Positions 36,258 to 44,164 of a DNA stretch of 64,000 nt are shown here, piece by piece. The DNA comes from Gammaproteobacteria bacterium (GTDB lineage: Bacteria; Pseudomonadota; Gammaproteobacteria; Pseudomonadales; Halieaceae). The position numbers were made by a program, and so were the translations under genes. The stretch covers positions 1 to 64,000 of the forward strand of contig JAUIMF010000007.1 in the NCBI GenBank assembly GCA_030433415.1, read 5' to 3'. The notes beneath the pieces were generated by a model that was not told the origin of the DNA, did no database searches, and saw only the letters and a program-made list of their open reading frames with translations. How positions within the stretch are numbered: the stretch's first letter is position 1; every line of letters begins with the position of its first letter.

Positions 36258-36737
36258 TTACAGAAAAACAAACATCAGTTCGTAGACCAGCGCCGGCTGA
36301 TCGCTACCGACCACGTGCACATGAGTCTCCAGCACCACTCGGGTTTTGCGTTCGGCGACATCAATGCTCTTGACCCGGCTACGTGCATGGATGTCACTGT
36401 TCACCGGCACCGCACCCAGAAAGCGCAGCTTGTCCGAGCCATAGTTCATCATGTGGCTGTAGCCGCTGACCCGGGCGACGATGTTGTCGCCGCAGGGCAG
36501 GCGTGGCAGAAGCGAGAGAATCAGAAACCCATGGGCAATGGTACCGCCAAAGGGACTCTCCTTCGCGCAGCGCTCCTCGTCGACGTGCATCCACATGTGA
36601 TCGCCGGACAGTTCCGCGTAGGCATTGATCATGTCCTGGTCGATACGCAGCGGCTCGCTCCATTCGCTGAACTCTTCGCTCACCAGCGCCGCCAAAGCAT
36701 CGGCGTCGCGTACATCAATCGTCTGGGGCGCATTCAT
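36258..36737 (-). CDS. MaoC-family (R)-enoyl-CoA hydratase
   Basis: A single hot-dog domain of 159 residues. The hydratase motif is D46-x4-H51 in SGDHMWMHVDEERC, followed by SPFGGTIAHGFLILSLLP. The expected reaction is addition of water to a trans-2-enoyl-CoA. It overlaps the KstD-like gene by ATGA and precedes the FadA5-like gene, so it probably hydrates a side-chain enoyl-CoA in operon B. AGGAGA lies 7 nt before ATG 36737. Confidence 0.88.
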   Translation of the reverse strand: MNAPQTIDVRDADALAALVSEEFSEWSEPLRIDQDMINAYAELSGDHMWMHVDEERCAKESPFGGTIAHGFLILSLLPRLPCGDNIVARVSGYSHMMNYGSDKLRFLGAVPVNSDIHARSRVKSIDVAERKTRVVLETHVHVVGSDQPALVYELMFVFL

Positions 36738-38452
36738 GCGGCTTTCTCCTGGGTCTGGTTTAGGGATTCGGCGAGGGCGTGCCGGGCGGCGAGCCAGGCA
36801 AAGGTCATGGCCGGGCCCAGCGTGGATCCGGCACCGGGATAGGTACTGCCCATTACAGACGCGGCGCAGTTGCCGACGGCATACAGGCCATCGATGGCAC
36901 TACCATCCTCCCGCAATACCTGGGCATCGCGATCCGTGGCAAGTCCGCCCTTGGTACCGATGTCCCCCGGGTGCATGGGCAGCGCGTAGAACGGCGGCTT
37001 TTCAATCGGTGCTATGCAGGGGTTTGGTTCGTTGCGGGGATCACCGTAGTAGCGTTCGTACGCGCTCGCCCCACGATTGAACTCCGGGTCCACGCCGGTA
37101 CGGGCATATTCATTGTTGCGACGCACGGTCTCTTTCAGCGTGTCGGCATCCACGCCGGTACGCTCGGCGATTTCATCCAGGCTACCCGCCTTGATGAGTA
37201 TCTCCTTCACGGCCCGGGAGACCATCTTGTCCTGGGTCGTCGGATCGGGAATCAGCGGGCTGAATACGTATTTGCTGCGGAAGGTGCCATCGAAGACCAC
37301 CCACGCAGGAATCGTCGGCGCATCGTCGCGATTGGCGTCATAAAAGGCGCGCCCCGCTTCCTGGTACGGCGCCGCCTCGTTGGCAAATCGCTCTCCCTTC
37401 TGGTTGACGATGACGATCCCGGGATTAGCGCGCTCGGCCATCAATACATAGGGACGATCCCAGCGTGGCACCTTGATCGCGGGCACCCACCAGGCGTGCT
37501 CCATGAACTTCGTACCCGCGCCCAGGGCCTGGGCGGCAAGAAGGCCATCCCCCGTGTTGTTCTCCTGCGATGCACTCCAGTCGGGATTTGTCGGTTGGGG
37601 CAGGTACTTCTCACGCAGTTCGCGGTTGTGCTCAAAGCCACCGGAAGCCAGCACCACACCGCGCCGGGCGGCAATCCGTTGCTCCTGCCCGTCGCGCTCC
37701 ACGACCGCGCCCGTGACCCGGCCGTTTTCAACGATCAGTTCCTTGAGGCTGGTGTTGCGCCACAGGGGCACCCGGCGCTCCAGCAGCGACCAGAGCAGGC
37801 GCCCCACCAGGGCATTACCCAGCGCCAGGCGCCGCGCCCGCTTGCCCTTGAGGCGTCCGGGAATATCCAGCATGTAGCCCAGGGCTATTTTGGCTGCGGT
37901 CCAGCGCCAGCCGGGCGCGCGGGTGAGAAAAGCCCGCGCCTCCATCATGGTCATGGTGATGCGACCGGCAACGAGGGTCTGGGGATGCTGGCCACGCAGT
38001 CGGGAGAACTGGTCGCCCAGACGACGCGCATGCATGGGCAGGGGCTGATGAGTGCGATAACCGGGCTTGCCCCCTTCGAGCTCAGGGTAGTAATCCGAAT
38101 AGGGAACGGGCTCGCAGGCCAGACGAGAGTGCTGTTCCAGATAGGCGAGCATGCGCGGCGCCTCATCCACAAAGGCCTCCAGGCGCTCGGGCTCCACCTC
38201 GTCACCCATCACACCGCGCAGATAGGCCAGGGCCTCATCGCGCGAATCACTGGCTTGCGCATTACCGGCAAGATGGTGGCTGTTGGGAATCCAGATGCCG
38301 CCACCGGACATGGCGGAGGTTCCGCCGTACTGGTCGCTCTTTTCGATCACGAGGGCATCGGCACCCTCGATCGCGGCGGTGAGGGCGGCGGTCAGTCCAC
38401 CGGCACCCGAGCCAATGACCAGTAAATCCGTGTGCGCTGCAAACTCCGCCAT
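36734..38452 (-). CDS. 3-ketosteroid-delta-1-dehydrogenase-like flavoprotein (KstD family)
   Basis: A 572-residue FAD protein with N-terminal GSGAGGLTAALTAA (FAD loop, about 15-28), GGTSAMSGGGIWIPN, and C-terminal GLYAVGNCAASVMGSTYPGAG. The segment FYALPMHPGDIGTKGGL (Tyr489) corresponds to the C-terminal catalytic-Tyr region of KstD. KstD removes 1-alpha and 2-beta hydrogens of 3-ketosteroids, preparing ring A for opening. Related delta-4- and 5-alpha-specific dehydrogenases look similar, so exact regiochemistry is uncertain. First gene of operon B, coupled by ATGA to the MaoC gene. Confidence 0.83.
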   Translation of the reverse strand: MAEFAAHTDLLVIGSGAGGLTAALTAAIEGADALVIEKSDQYGGTSAMSGGGIWIPNSHHLAGNAQASDSRDEALAYLRGVMGDEVEPERLEAFVDEAPRMLAYLEQHSRLACEPVPYSDYYPELEGGKPGYRTHQPLPMHARRLGDQFSRLRGQHPQTLVAGRITMTMMEARAFLTRAPGWRWTAAKIALGYMLDIPGRLKGKRARRLALGNALVGRLLWSLLERRVPLWRNTSLKELIVENGRVTGAVVERDGQEQRIAARRGVVLASGGFEHNRELREKYLPQPTNPDWSASQENNTGDGLLAAQALGAGTKFMEHAWWVPAIKVPRWDRPYVLMAERANPGIVIVNQKGERFANEAAPYQEAGRAFYDANRDDAPTIPAWVVFDGTFRSKYVFSPLIPDPTTQDKMVSRAVKEILIKAGSLDEIAERTGVDADTLKETVRRNNEYARTGVDPEFNRGASAYERYYGDPRNEPNPCIAPIEKPPFYALPMHPGDIGTKGGLATDRDAQVLREDGSAIDGLYAVGNCAASVMGSTYPGAGSTLGPAMTFAWLAARHALAESLNQTQEKAA

Positions 38453-38536
38453 GTTCCCTGTCCTGCGATGCGTAGGCCGCGCAGCATAGCTCGCGCAGCG
38501 CCGGGCACCGTTAGTCCGAATGGCGTATGGCCTGTC

Positions 38537-39505
38537 TCAGTTGCTCCAGAGCGAGGGAACTTCCGGGTCCAGATGCGCCACCAGACGACGCAGATAGGCA
38601 CGAAACTCAGCCAGCTCCGTGGGCGTGAACGCTTCGCTGGCCTTCTCATCCATGAGGCGGGAGTTCGCCAGCAGTTCCACCAATAGCTCGCGCCCCTGGG
38701 TGGTGTTTTCGTAGACGGGCTCTCCCGTTGCAGACACCTGGCACGACACCCAGCCCTGCGCCGTCATGTGTTCGAGGGTTTCGGGCTCCGGCAGGCGCCC
38801 AGTGTGCTCCAGCCGTCGCTGCAACTCGCTCAGAGTCAGGCCCGGCGTCAGACTCAGTAAGGACAGACAAAGGAACTCGGTCTCACCCATGCCCCAATCC
38901 CGGCGCAGCTGCGCTACTGGCAGCGACAGCTGAAAATGCGCGCGAGCCATCAGGTAGGACAGAAAATCCTCGGTAAACGTGGCCGTATCCACATCTACCG
39001 TTGCGCCTGTATCGTCTTCAGCAGCAGTCTGCCGCGCCTCTTTGTAGTGCCCGCCGTGAAACAGCAGGGGATCGGTATCCGCCGTGTCGAAGTCGATGAC
39101 CTCGCCAACCAGAATCACATGGTCTCCGCCTTCGTACTGATAAGCAGTGCGACAGACAAAGCGTGCGGCGCAGTTGTCGAACAGGGGCACGCCCTCGGGA
39201 GACAGATGGTGCGGCACGCCGGCAAATTTGTCTTCGCCCGAGCGGGCAAAGCGGTTGGACATGTCCTGCTGGTCCTGACCCAGCACGTGTACCGCAAAAT
39301 GCCCGGACTCCTGGAACGCCTTCAGGGACTGGGCGGACTTCGCGAGTGACCACAGCACTAGGGGTGGATCCAACGAAACGGAGTTGAAGCTGCTGGCGGT
39401 TACCCCCGTCGGTCTGCCCGCGTCATCAAAGGTAGTGACAATGGTGACCCCGGTGGCGAACTGACCCAGGGCATTGCGAAACTGACGAGCATCGATCGGT
39501 GACAT
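38537..39505 (-). CDS. Flavin reductase fused to a MarR-like domain (HsaB / HPAH-C1 type)
   Basis: About 322 residues from ATG 39505 (AGGGGA site). Residues 1-165 are a flavin-reductase-like FMN-binding domain (FATGVTIVTTFDDAGRPTGVTASSFNSVSLDPPLVLW, quoted in part). Residues ~180-322 form a MarR-like winged helix (LSLLSLTPGLTLSELQRRLEHTG, MTAQGWVSCQ). This architecture is known from the C1 reductase of 4-hydroxyphenylacetate hydroxylase, where the MarR domain gates flavin reduction by binding the aromatic substrate. In steroid clusters the equivalent reductase (HsaB) feeds HsaA. Divergent from the SDR gene at 39665 across a region with two palindromes. Confidence 0.85.
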   Translation of the reverse strand: MSPIDARQFRNALGQFATGVTIVTTFDDAGRPTGVTASSFNSVSLDPPLVLWSLAKSAQSLKAFQESGHFAVHVLGQDQQDMSNRFARSGEDKFAGVPHHLSPEGVPLFDNCAARFVCRTAYQYEGGDHVILVGEVIDFDTADTDPLLFHGGHYKEARQTAAEDDTGATVDVDTATFTEDFLSYLMARAHFQLSLPVAQLRRDWGMGETEFLCLSLLSLTPGLTLSELQRRLEHTGRLPEPETLEHMTAQGWVSCQVSATGEPVYENTTQGRELLVELLANSRLMDEKASEAFTPTELAEFRAYLRRLVAHLDPEVPSLWSN

Positions 39506-39573
39506 GGCGTTTCCCCTATCTGGTACTGCTATGCTGTACGGCTCTGGCACGCGGGTGAATAGTCCAGCCAGAC

Positions 39574-39592
39574 AATACGCATATTGCGTATT
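39574..39592. promoter_or_regulatory. Perfect inverted repeat, candidate operator
   Basis: AATACGCA-TAT-TGCGTATT: 8-bp arms with a 3-bp spacer, no mismatches, in the 159-nt divergent promoter region between the flavin reductase-MarR and SDR genes. Size and symmetry suit a MarR- or TetR-family dimer. Confidence 0.65.
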
Positions 39593-39597
39593 TTGTT

Positions 39598-39610
39598 GTG
39601 ATTGAATCAC
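39598..39610. promoter_or_regulatory. Second perfect inverted repeat, candidate operator
   Basis: GTGATT-G-AATCAC, 6-bp arms around one base, 5 nt from the first dyad and 54 nt before the SDR start. It may bind a different regulator from the neighbouring repeat or be a half of a composite site. Confidence 0.5.
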
Positions 39611-39664
39611 CACATTCGTAATATTGCCACGACTTTTTCAACGAAAAGCTAACTCAGGTGAACT

Positions 39665-40450
39665 ATGTCTGACTTCAAGGATCGCGTTGTGATCGTTACG
39701 GGCGGCGCCCGGGGCGTGGGCCGTGGCATCGCCGAAGCCTTCCTTACCGCAGGCGCGCAGGTTGCCATCTGCGGCCGCTCGGAACCTGAGGAATTACCCG
39801 ATGCCAAAGGCCACACGGCGTCATTTCATGCCTGTGATGTAAGGGACGCGACGCAGTTTCAGAACGTCGTGGACCAGTTGTTGGCGGCGCACGGCCGGCT
39901 GGACGTGCTGGTGAACAATGCCGGCGGCAGCCCCGAGGTTCCTGCTCTGGAGGCGTCACCGCGCTTTACCGAGTCGATCATTCGCCTGAATCTGATCGCG
40001 CCCATCGTCTGCGCCCAGATCGCCTGCCGTGCCATGCTGGAGCAGGGTGGGGGCAGCATCGTGAACATCGCCAGCGTATCGGCGGAACGCCCCTCGCCCG
40101 GCACCGCCGCCTACGGCGCAGCCAAGGCGGGGCTGGTGAACGTGACGCGCTCTCTGGCCCAGGAGTGGGCACCCGCCGTTCGCATCAACGCCATCATTGC
40201 AGGCCTGATCCGCACCGAAGCCTCGGCCGAGCACTATGGCGGAGAGCAGGGCATGGCGTTGCTGGAATCCGCCCTGCCCATGGGGCGCATGGCAACGCCC
40301 GCCGATATCGCCGGCGCCTGCCTGTACCTCGCCCACCCCGACGCCGCCTACGTTAGTGGTGCCGCCCTGGAGGTTTATGGCGGTGGCGAACCCCCGGCAT
40401 TTTTGCGCCTCGCAGAGGAGGCACGGGGTACTCCCGCAAACGGACGATAA
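39665..40450 (+). CDS. SDR family oxidoreductase (steroid-cluster type)
   Basis: A 261-residue classical SDR: VTGGARGVGRGIA cofactor loop, NNAGGSPEVP, catalytic Ser in NIASVSAER and Tyr/Lys in YGAAKAG. The unusual NAIIAGLIRTEASAEHYGGEQGMA segment resembles the mycobacterial steroid-regulon SDRs near ipdAB (Rv3548c-type) as I recall them. It would act on a hydroxy- or oxo-acyl-CoA from rings C/D. Divergent from the flavin reductase gene, and 135 nt upstream of the third ACAD pair. Substrate not determined. Confidence 0.8.
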   Translation: MSDFKDRVVIVTGGARGVGRGIAEAFLTAGAQVAICGRSEPEELPDAKGHTASFHACDVRDATQFQNVVDQLLAAHGRLDVLVNNAGGSPEVPALEASPRFTESIIRLNLIAPIVCAQIACRAMLEQGGGSIVNIASVSAERPSPGTAAYGAAKAGLVNVTRSLAQEWAPAVRINAIIAGLIRTEASAEHYGGEQGMALLESALPMGRMATPADIAGACLYLAHPDAAYVSGAALEVYGGGEPPAFLRLAEEARGTPANGR

Positions 40451-40585
40451 ACCCGGCGCGGCAAATCACTAGAATTACCCCAATGAAGCGGCGTTTCGTC
40501 CGACCGGCCCGTCGTCAGGACGACCCGCGACGGCATCGCGCATCTGACGCCGATTGACACCCAACACGATCGAGCACCCGATACT

Positions 40586-41761
40586 ATGGATACACGCTAC
40601 TCCGACGAACAACAGGCGCTGCGCAGCGAATTGCGCGCCTACTTCCGTCGCCATGTTTCGCCAGAAATGAGCATCGAACTGGCCGGTGCAGAGGGCGGTG
40701 AAGAATTCCGCCGTATTCTGCGTCAGTTGGGTCAAGACGGCATGCTGACCCTTGGCTGGCCCGAAGAATACGGCGGACGCAACTACGGTTCAGTGGAACA
40801 GTTGATCCTGTTTGAAGAAGCCTGGCGCGTCCATGCCCCGTTCCCCCTCATCACGCTCCACAGCGTCGCGCCATCGATCATGAGCTTTGGCACCCAGGAG
40901 CAAAAGGATTTTTTTCTGCCCCAGATATCCCGCGGCGAGTGCATCATGGCCATCGGCTACTCCGAGCCCGGCGCGGGCACAGACCTCGCGTCACTGCGCA
41001 CGAGCGCCGAGTTCGATGGTGAGAACTGGGTCATCAACGGCACCAAGATCTGGACCAGTTCGGCCCATGACTGCCAGTACGTCTGGCTCGCTGCGCGTAC
41101 CGACACTGAGTGCAAGCGCCCGTCCGACGGCATCACTCTGTTCATCGTCGACGCGAGCGACCCCGGCTTCTCGTATTCGCACATCGAAACCGTCGCTGGT
41201 GTCGGCACCAACGTCACCTACTACGACAACGTCAGGGTGCCCGCGAATCGCGTGGTCGGCGAGGTCAACCGCGGCTGGAAAGTCATCACCTCACAGCTGA
41301 ACCACGAGCGCATTGTGCTCGCATCCATGACCGTGCTCGCGCACAAGAATTTTGAACACCTGTTGCCGCTTCTCCAAAAGCCCGACGCTCAGGGGCACCG
41401 CCCCATCGACGACCCCCTGGTGGCGTCTCGCGTTGGCGAGGTCTACGCCGAGCTACAGGCCATGGAGCTCGTCAATCTGCGCCTGGCGAACATGATCGAC
41501 GTGCATCAGATCGACGTTGCCCTGGCTTCCGGCGCCAAATTTTTCAACGTGCTGGGCATGATAGACATTCTGCACAAACTCACGGAACTGGCCGGCGACG
41601 ACAGTGCGGTGGCCTTCGGCAGCACCGATGCACTGCTAGACGGGCATCTGGAGTACGACTACCGCAGCGCGCAGGTGAACACCTTCGGTGGCGGTGCCGT
41701 TGAAGTGTTGCGTTCCATGACCGCGAGCATGGCCCTGAACATGCCCTATACGATTGCCTGA
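40586..41761 (+). CDS. Acyl-CoA dehydrogenase, catalytic (alpha) subunit, third pair
   Basis: A 391-residue ACAD with GYSEPGAGTDLAS, TKIWTSSAHDCQYVW, and C-terminal VNTFGGGAVEVLRSMTA, which replaces the MCAD-type YEGT. The candidate base is Glu241 in SQLNHERIVL, the IVD/ChsE-type position. It is followed 22 nt later by a glutamate-lacking partner gene. Resembles FadE26/FadE28-type steroid side-chain enzymes in being one half of a heteromer. The upstream gap of 135 nt holds no other gene. Confidence 0.87.
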   Translation: MDTRYSDEQQALRSELRAYFRRHVSPEMSIELAGAEGGEEFRRILRQLGQDGMLTLGWPEEYGGRNYGSVEQLILFEEAWRVHAPFPLITLHSVAPSIMSFGTQEQKDFFLPQISRGECIMAIGYSEPGAGTDLASLRTSAEFDGENWVINGTKIWTSSAHDCQYVWLAARTDTECKRPSDGITLFIVDASDPGFSYSHIETVAGVGTNVTYYDNVRVPANRVVGEVNRGWKVITSQLNHERIVLASMTVLAHKNFEHLLPLLQKPDAQGHRPIDDPLVASRVGEVYAELQAMELVNLRLANMIDVHQIDVALASGAKFFNVLGMIDILHKLTELAGDDSAVAFGSTDALLDGHLEYDYRSAQVNTFGGGAVEVLRSMTASMALNMPYTIA

Positions 41762-41783
41762 GGCCGATTGCGAGGATCCCGCC

Positions 41784-42923
41784 ATGAATTTCACGCTTAA
41801 CGAAGACCAGGCAGCCATCAAGGATGTGGTGGACCGCATGTTCGCGGACCTGTGCACCGATGATCGCATCAAAACGGAATACGCCAGCGCCCAACCTCTG
41901 CACCGGGAGCTCTGGCAGCAGCTGGCCGAGGCCGGCGTACTGGGCGCCTCACTGCCGGAAGCCGTCGGTGGATCCGGACTCGGATTTACCGAGACCTGCC
42001 TGCTGCTCGAGGCCCAGGGTCGTAGCGTTGCCCCCCTGCCACTGCTCGAGACCGTGGTGGCAGCCGCCCTGCCCCTGAGTCGCCACGCACGCAGCGAGTC
42101 GGTCGATACGCTGCTGGGCGCGGTGTGCCGCGGCGAGGCAATGATTGCCTGCGTGCGCCCCTACGAAGGATTGCAGGATCGCTCACCCCTGAGCGCCCGC
42201 AACCAGGGCGACACCTGGATACTGAGCGGTGAGAGTGCCAGCACCGCCTGGGCGCCTGTCGCCACGCACCTGCTGGTCGAGGCCCAGAATGACGAAGGTG
42301 AAACCAATTTCTTTGTAGTGGAACCGGGTGCGGCGGGAATTCGCAGCACCGAACAACAGCACATCGGCGGCTTCTGCGCTGCCACGCTGAGCTTCGACCA
42401 CGTGCAGCTCCCCGCTGCAGCGCTTGTCGCCAGTGGCCAGGCCGCGCAACAGCTACGGCAGACCGGGTCCCAACTCGTATTCACCGGACTTGCCGCAATG
42501 CAGGTGGGCGTGCTCGAAGAGGGGCTTAAACGCACCGCCGAATACGATAACGAGCGCAAGCAGTTCGGCCGTCCACTATCGAGTTTTCAGGCTGTGGCAC
42601 ACCAGGCCGCCGATGCCTACATGGAGATTGAAGCACTGCGGGGCGTGTACTGGCGGGCCATGGACGACATCGACGCGGGTCGGAACGCCGCACTGATCAC
42701 TCATGCCGCCAAGTACTGGCTATGTCGCGCCGGCCACCGGGTGGCGCATACCGTAATGCACCTGCACGGCGGTATGGGCCAGGACCTGGAATATCCGATT
42801 CATCGTTTCTTCACCTGGGCCAAGCGCAACGAGCGCTATCTTGGCGGCGCGACTACCCACAGCCGTGCCCTGGGCAAGCTGCTGGGCGATGACTCCAACG
42901 CCAGCCTGTCCCTCGCGGCCTGA
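41784..42923 (+). CDS. Acyl-CoA dehydrogenase, non-catalytic (beta) subunit, third pair
   Basis: A 379-residue ACAD homologue from ATG 41784 (MNFTLNEDQAAIKDVV), chosen because GAGGA lies 7 nt upstream; the frame continues to an ATG at 41754 inside the alpha gene. The helix that carries the base in the partner reads LAAMQVGVLEEGLKRTAEY here and the YEGT position is also lost. The FAD-contact segment ERKQFGRPLSSFQAVAHQAAD and HLHGGMGQDLEYPIHRFFTW are retained. Beta chain of a probable alpha2beta2 ACAD. The MFS gene starts 5 nt after its stop. Confidence 0.86.
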   Translation: MNFTLNEDQAAIKDVVDRMFADLCTDDRIKTEYASAQPLHRELWQQLAEAGVLGASLPEAVGGSGLGFTETCLLLEAQGRSVAPLPLLETVVAAALPLSRHARSESVDTLLGAVCRGEAMIACVRPYEGLQDRSPLSARNQGDTWILSGESASTAWAPVATHLLVEAQNDEGETNFFVVEPGAAGIRSTEQQHIGGFCAATLSFDHVQLPAAALVASGQAAQQLRQTGSQLVFTGLAAMQVGVLEEGLKRTAEYDNERKQFGRPLSSFQAVAHQAADAYMEIEALRGVYWRAMDDIDAGRNAALITHAAKYWLCRAGHRVAHTVMHLHGGMGQDLEYPIHRFFTWAKRNERYLGGATTHSRALGKLLGDDSNASLSLAA

Positions 42924-42928
42924 TTATT

Positions 42929-44164
42929 GTGAACAAGCCCAACGGACTGTTCTATGGGTGGGTGCTCGTCGGTGCCCTGCTGATACTGCAGATGGTGGGC
43001 ATCGGCACCATCAATTATTCCTACAGCCTGATTGTGCTGCCGTTCCAGACCGAATTTGGCGCCACCCGGGTGATGATGATGCTCGGCATTACCCTGATGC
43101 CGCTGTCATCGGCGCTGATGTCGCCGTTCCTGGGTAAGGCCATCGACCGGCATTCCCTACGCTTTTTTGTGTTGCTTGGCGCGGTGTTGCTTCCCGTGGG
43201 CTTTCTGCTGCTGTCGCTGATTACCGCCATGTGGCAGGTACCGGTGATCTATGCCCTGTGCATGGGCTATGCCACGCTGATGCTGGGTCCGCTGGGTTCG
43301 TCGACGCTGCTCTCGCGCTGGTTCCAGCAGCGCCTGGCATTTGCCATGGGCATTGCCGCCATCGGCACCTCTATCGGGGGCTTTGTGTTCCCGCCCCTTG
43401 TGAGCTGGCTGATTGAAAACCATGGCTGGCGCGATGCCCTGCGCCTCATGGCGATTGTTATCGCCGCGCTGACGGTGCCGGCGGCGGCGCTGATCGTGAA
43501 TCGCCCGTCGGACCGGGGCCTGGTCCCCTACGGTACCGGTGATACCAGTGCCCCCACAGCGGGTGCTACCGAGGCGCCCCAGGTCTGGAAGGATCGCAAC
43601 TTCTGGCTCATCGCCGGCGTGCTCGGTTCGCTGTTCGCCGCCTACGGCGCCATACTTTCGAACCTGGGTCCCTTTGCCGTTGAGTCCGGCTTTGCCCGTG
43701 ACAAGGCGGCGCTGCTGATTGCCCTGGTTGCGGTGATGGGCATGATCGGAAAACTGGGTTTTGGCTTTGTGGCCGACAAGGTGGATCTACGCCTGGCTTT
43801 GGGTGTTGCCGTTGTGCTGGTCGTCGCAGGACTGGGTGCCTTTGTCGTCGGCGGACAGACCCTGATCATTGTCGGTTGCATCAGCATCGGGCTGGCCGCC
43901 GGCGGCATGTTGCCCGTGTGGGGAGCCATGCTCGCCTGGATCTTCGGCGTTGCTCACTACGGCCGGGTCATGGGCATGATGAACCCCTGCATCATTCCCC
44001 TCTCGATTCTGGGCCCACTGTTCACCGGCGCGCTGCGCGACCAGAGCGGAAGCTACGACAGTGCTTTTATGGCGTTTTGTGTAATGCTGCTGCTGTCCCT
44101 GGTGCTTATCGCCGGCATCCGGGCACCCCAAGCGGCCGAATCAGGCGCTGCGCAGGGCAGCTGA
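42929..44164 (+). CDS. MFS transporter, oxalate/monocarboxylate (OFA/MCT) type
   Basis: A 411-residue, 12-helix MFS protein with GTG start at 42929. The N-terminus FYGWVLVGALLILQMVGIGTINYSYSL (quoted in part), the AIDRHSLRFFVLLGAVLLPVGF loop and WFQQRLAFAMGIAAIGTSIGGFVFPPL are typical of the OxlT/monocarboxylate carrier group. Co-transcribed with the third ACAD pair, so a steroid acid or a breakdown carboxylate is the likely cargo. The last 24 nt overlap the convergent flavoprotein gene. Confidence 0.85.
   Translation: MNKPNGLFYGWVLVGALLILQMVGIGTINYSYSLIVLPFQTEFGATRVMMMLGITLMPLSSALMSPFLGKAIDRHSLRFFVLLGAVLLPVGFLLLSLITAMWQVPVIYALCMGYATLMLGPLGSSTLLSRWFQQRLAFAMGIAAIGTSIGGFVFPPLVSWLIENHGWRDALRLMAIVIAALTVPAAALIVNRPSDRGLVPYGTGDTSAPTAGATEAPQVWKDRNFWLIAGVLGSLFAAYGAILSNLGPFAVESGFARDKAALLIALVAVMGMIGKLGFGFVADKVDLRLALGVAVVLVVAGLGAFVVGGQTLIIVGCISIGLAAGGMLPVWGAMLAWIFGVAHYGRVMGMMNPCIIPLSILGPLFTGALRDQSGSYDSAFMAFCVMLLLSLVLIAGIRAPQAAESGAAQGS

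Noticed and set aside
36779-38425. 548-codon plus-strand frame opposite the KstD-like gene
   Set aside because: Fully antisense to a protein with intact FAD motifs; composition is typical of a shadow frame.
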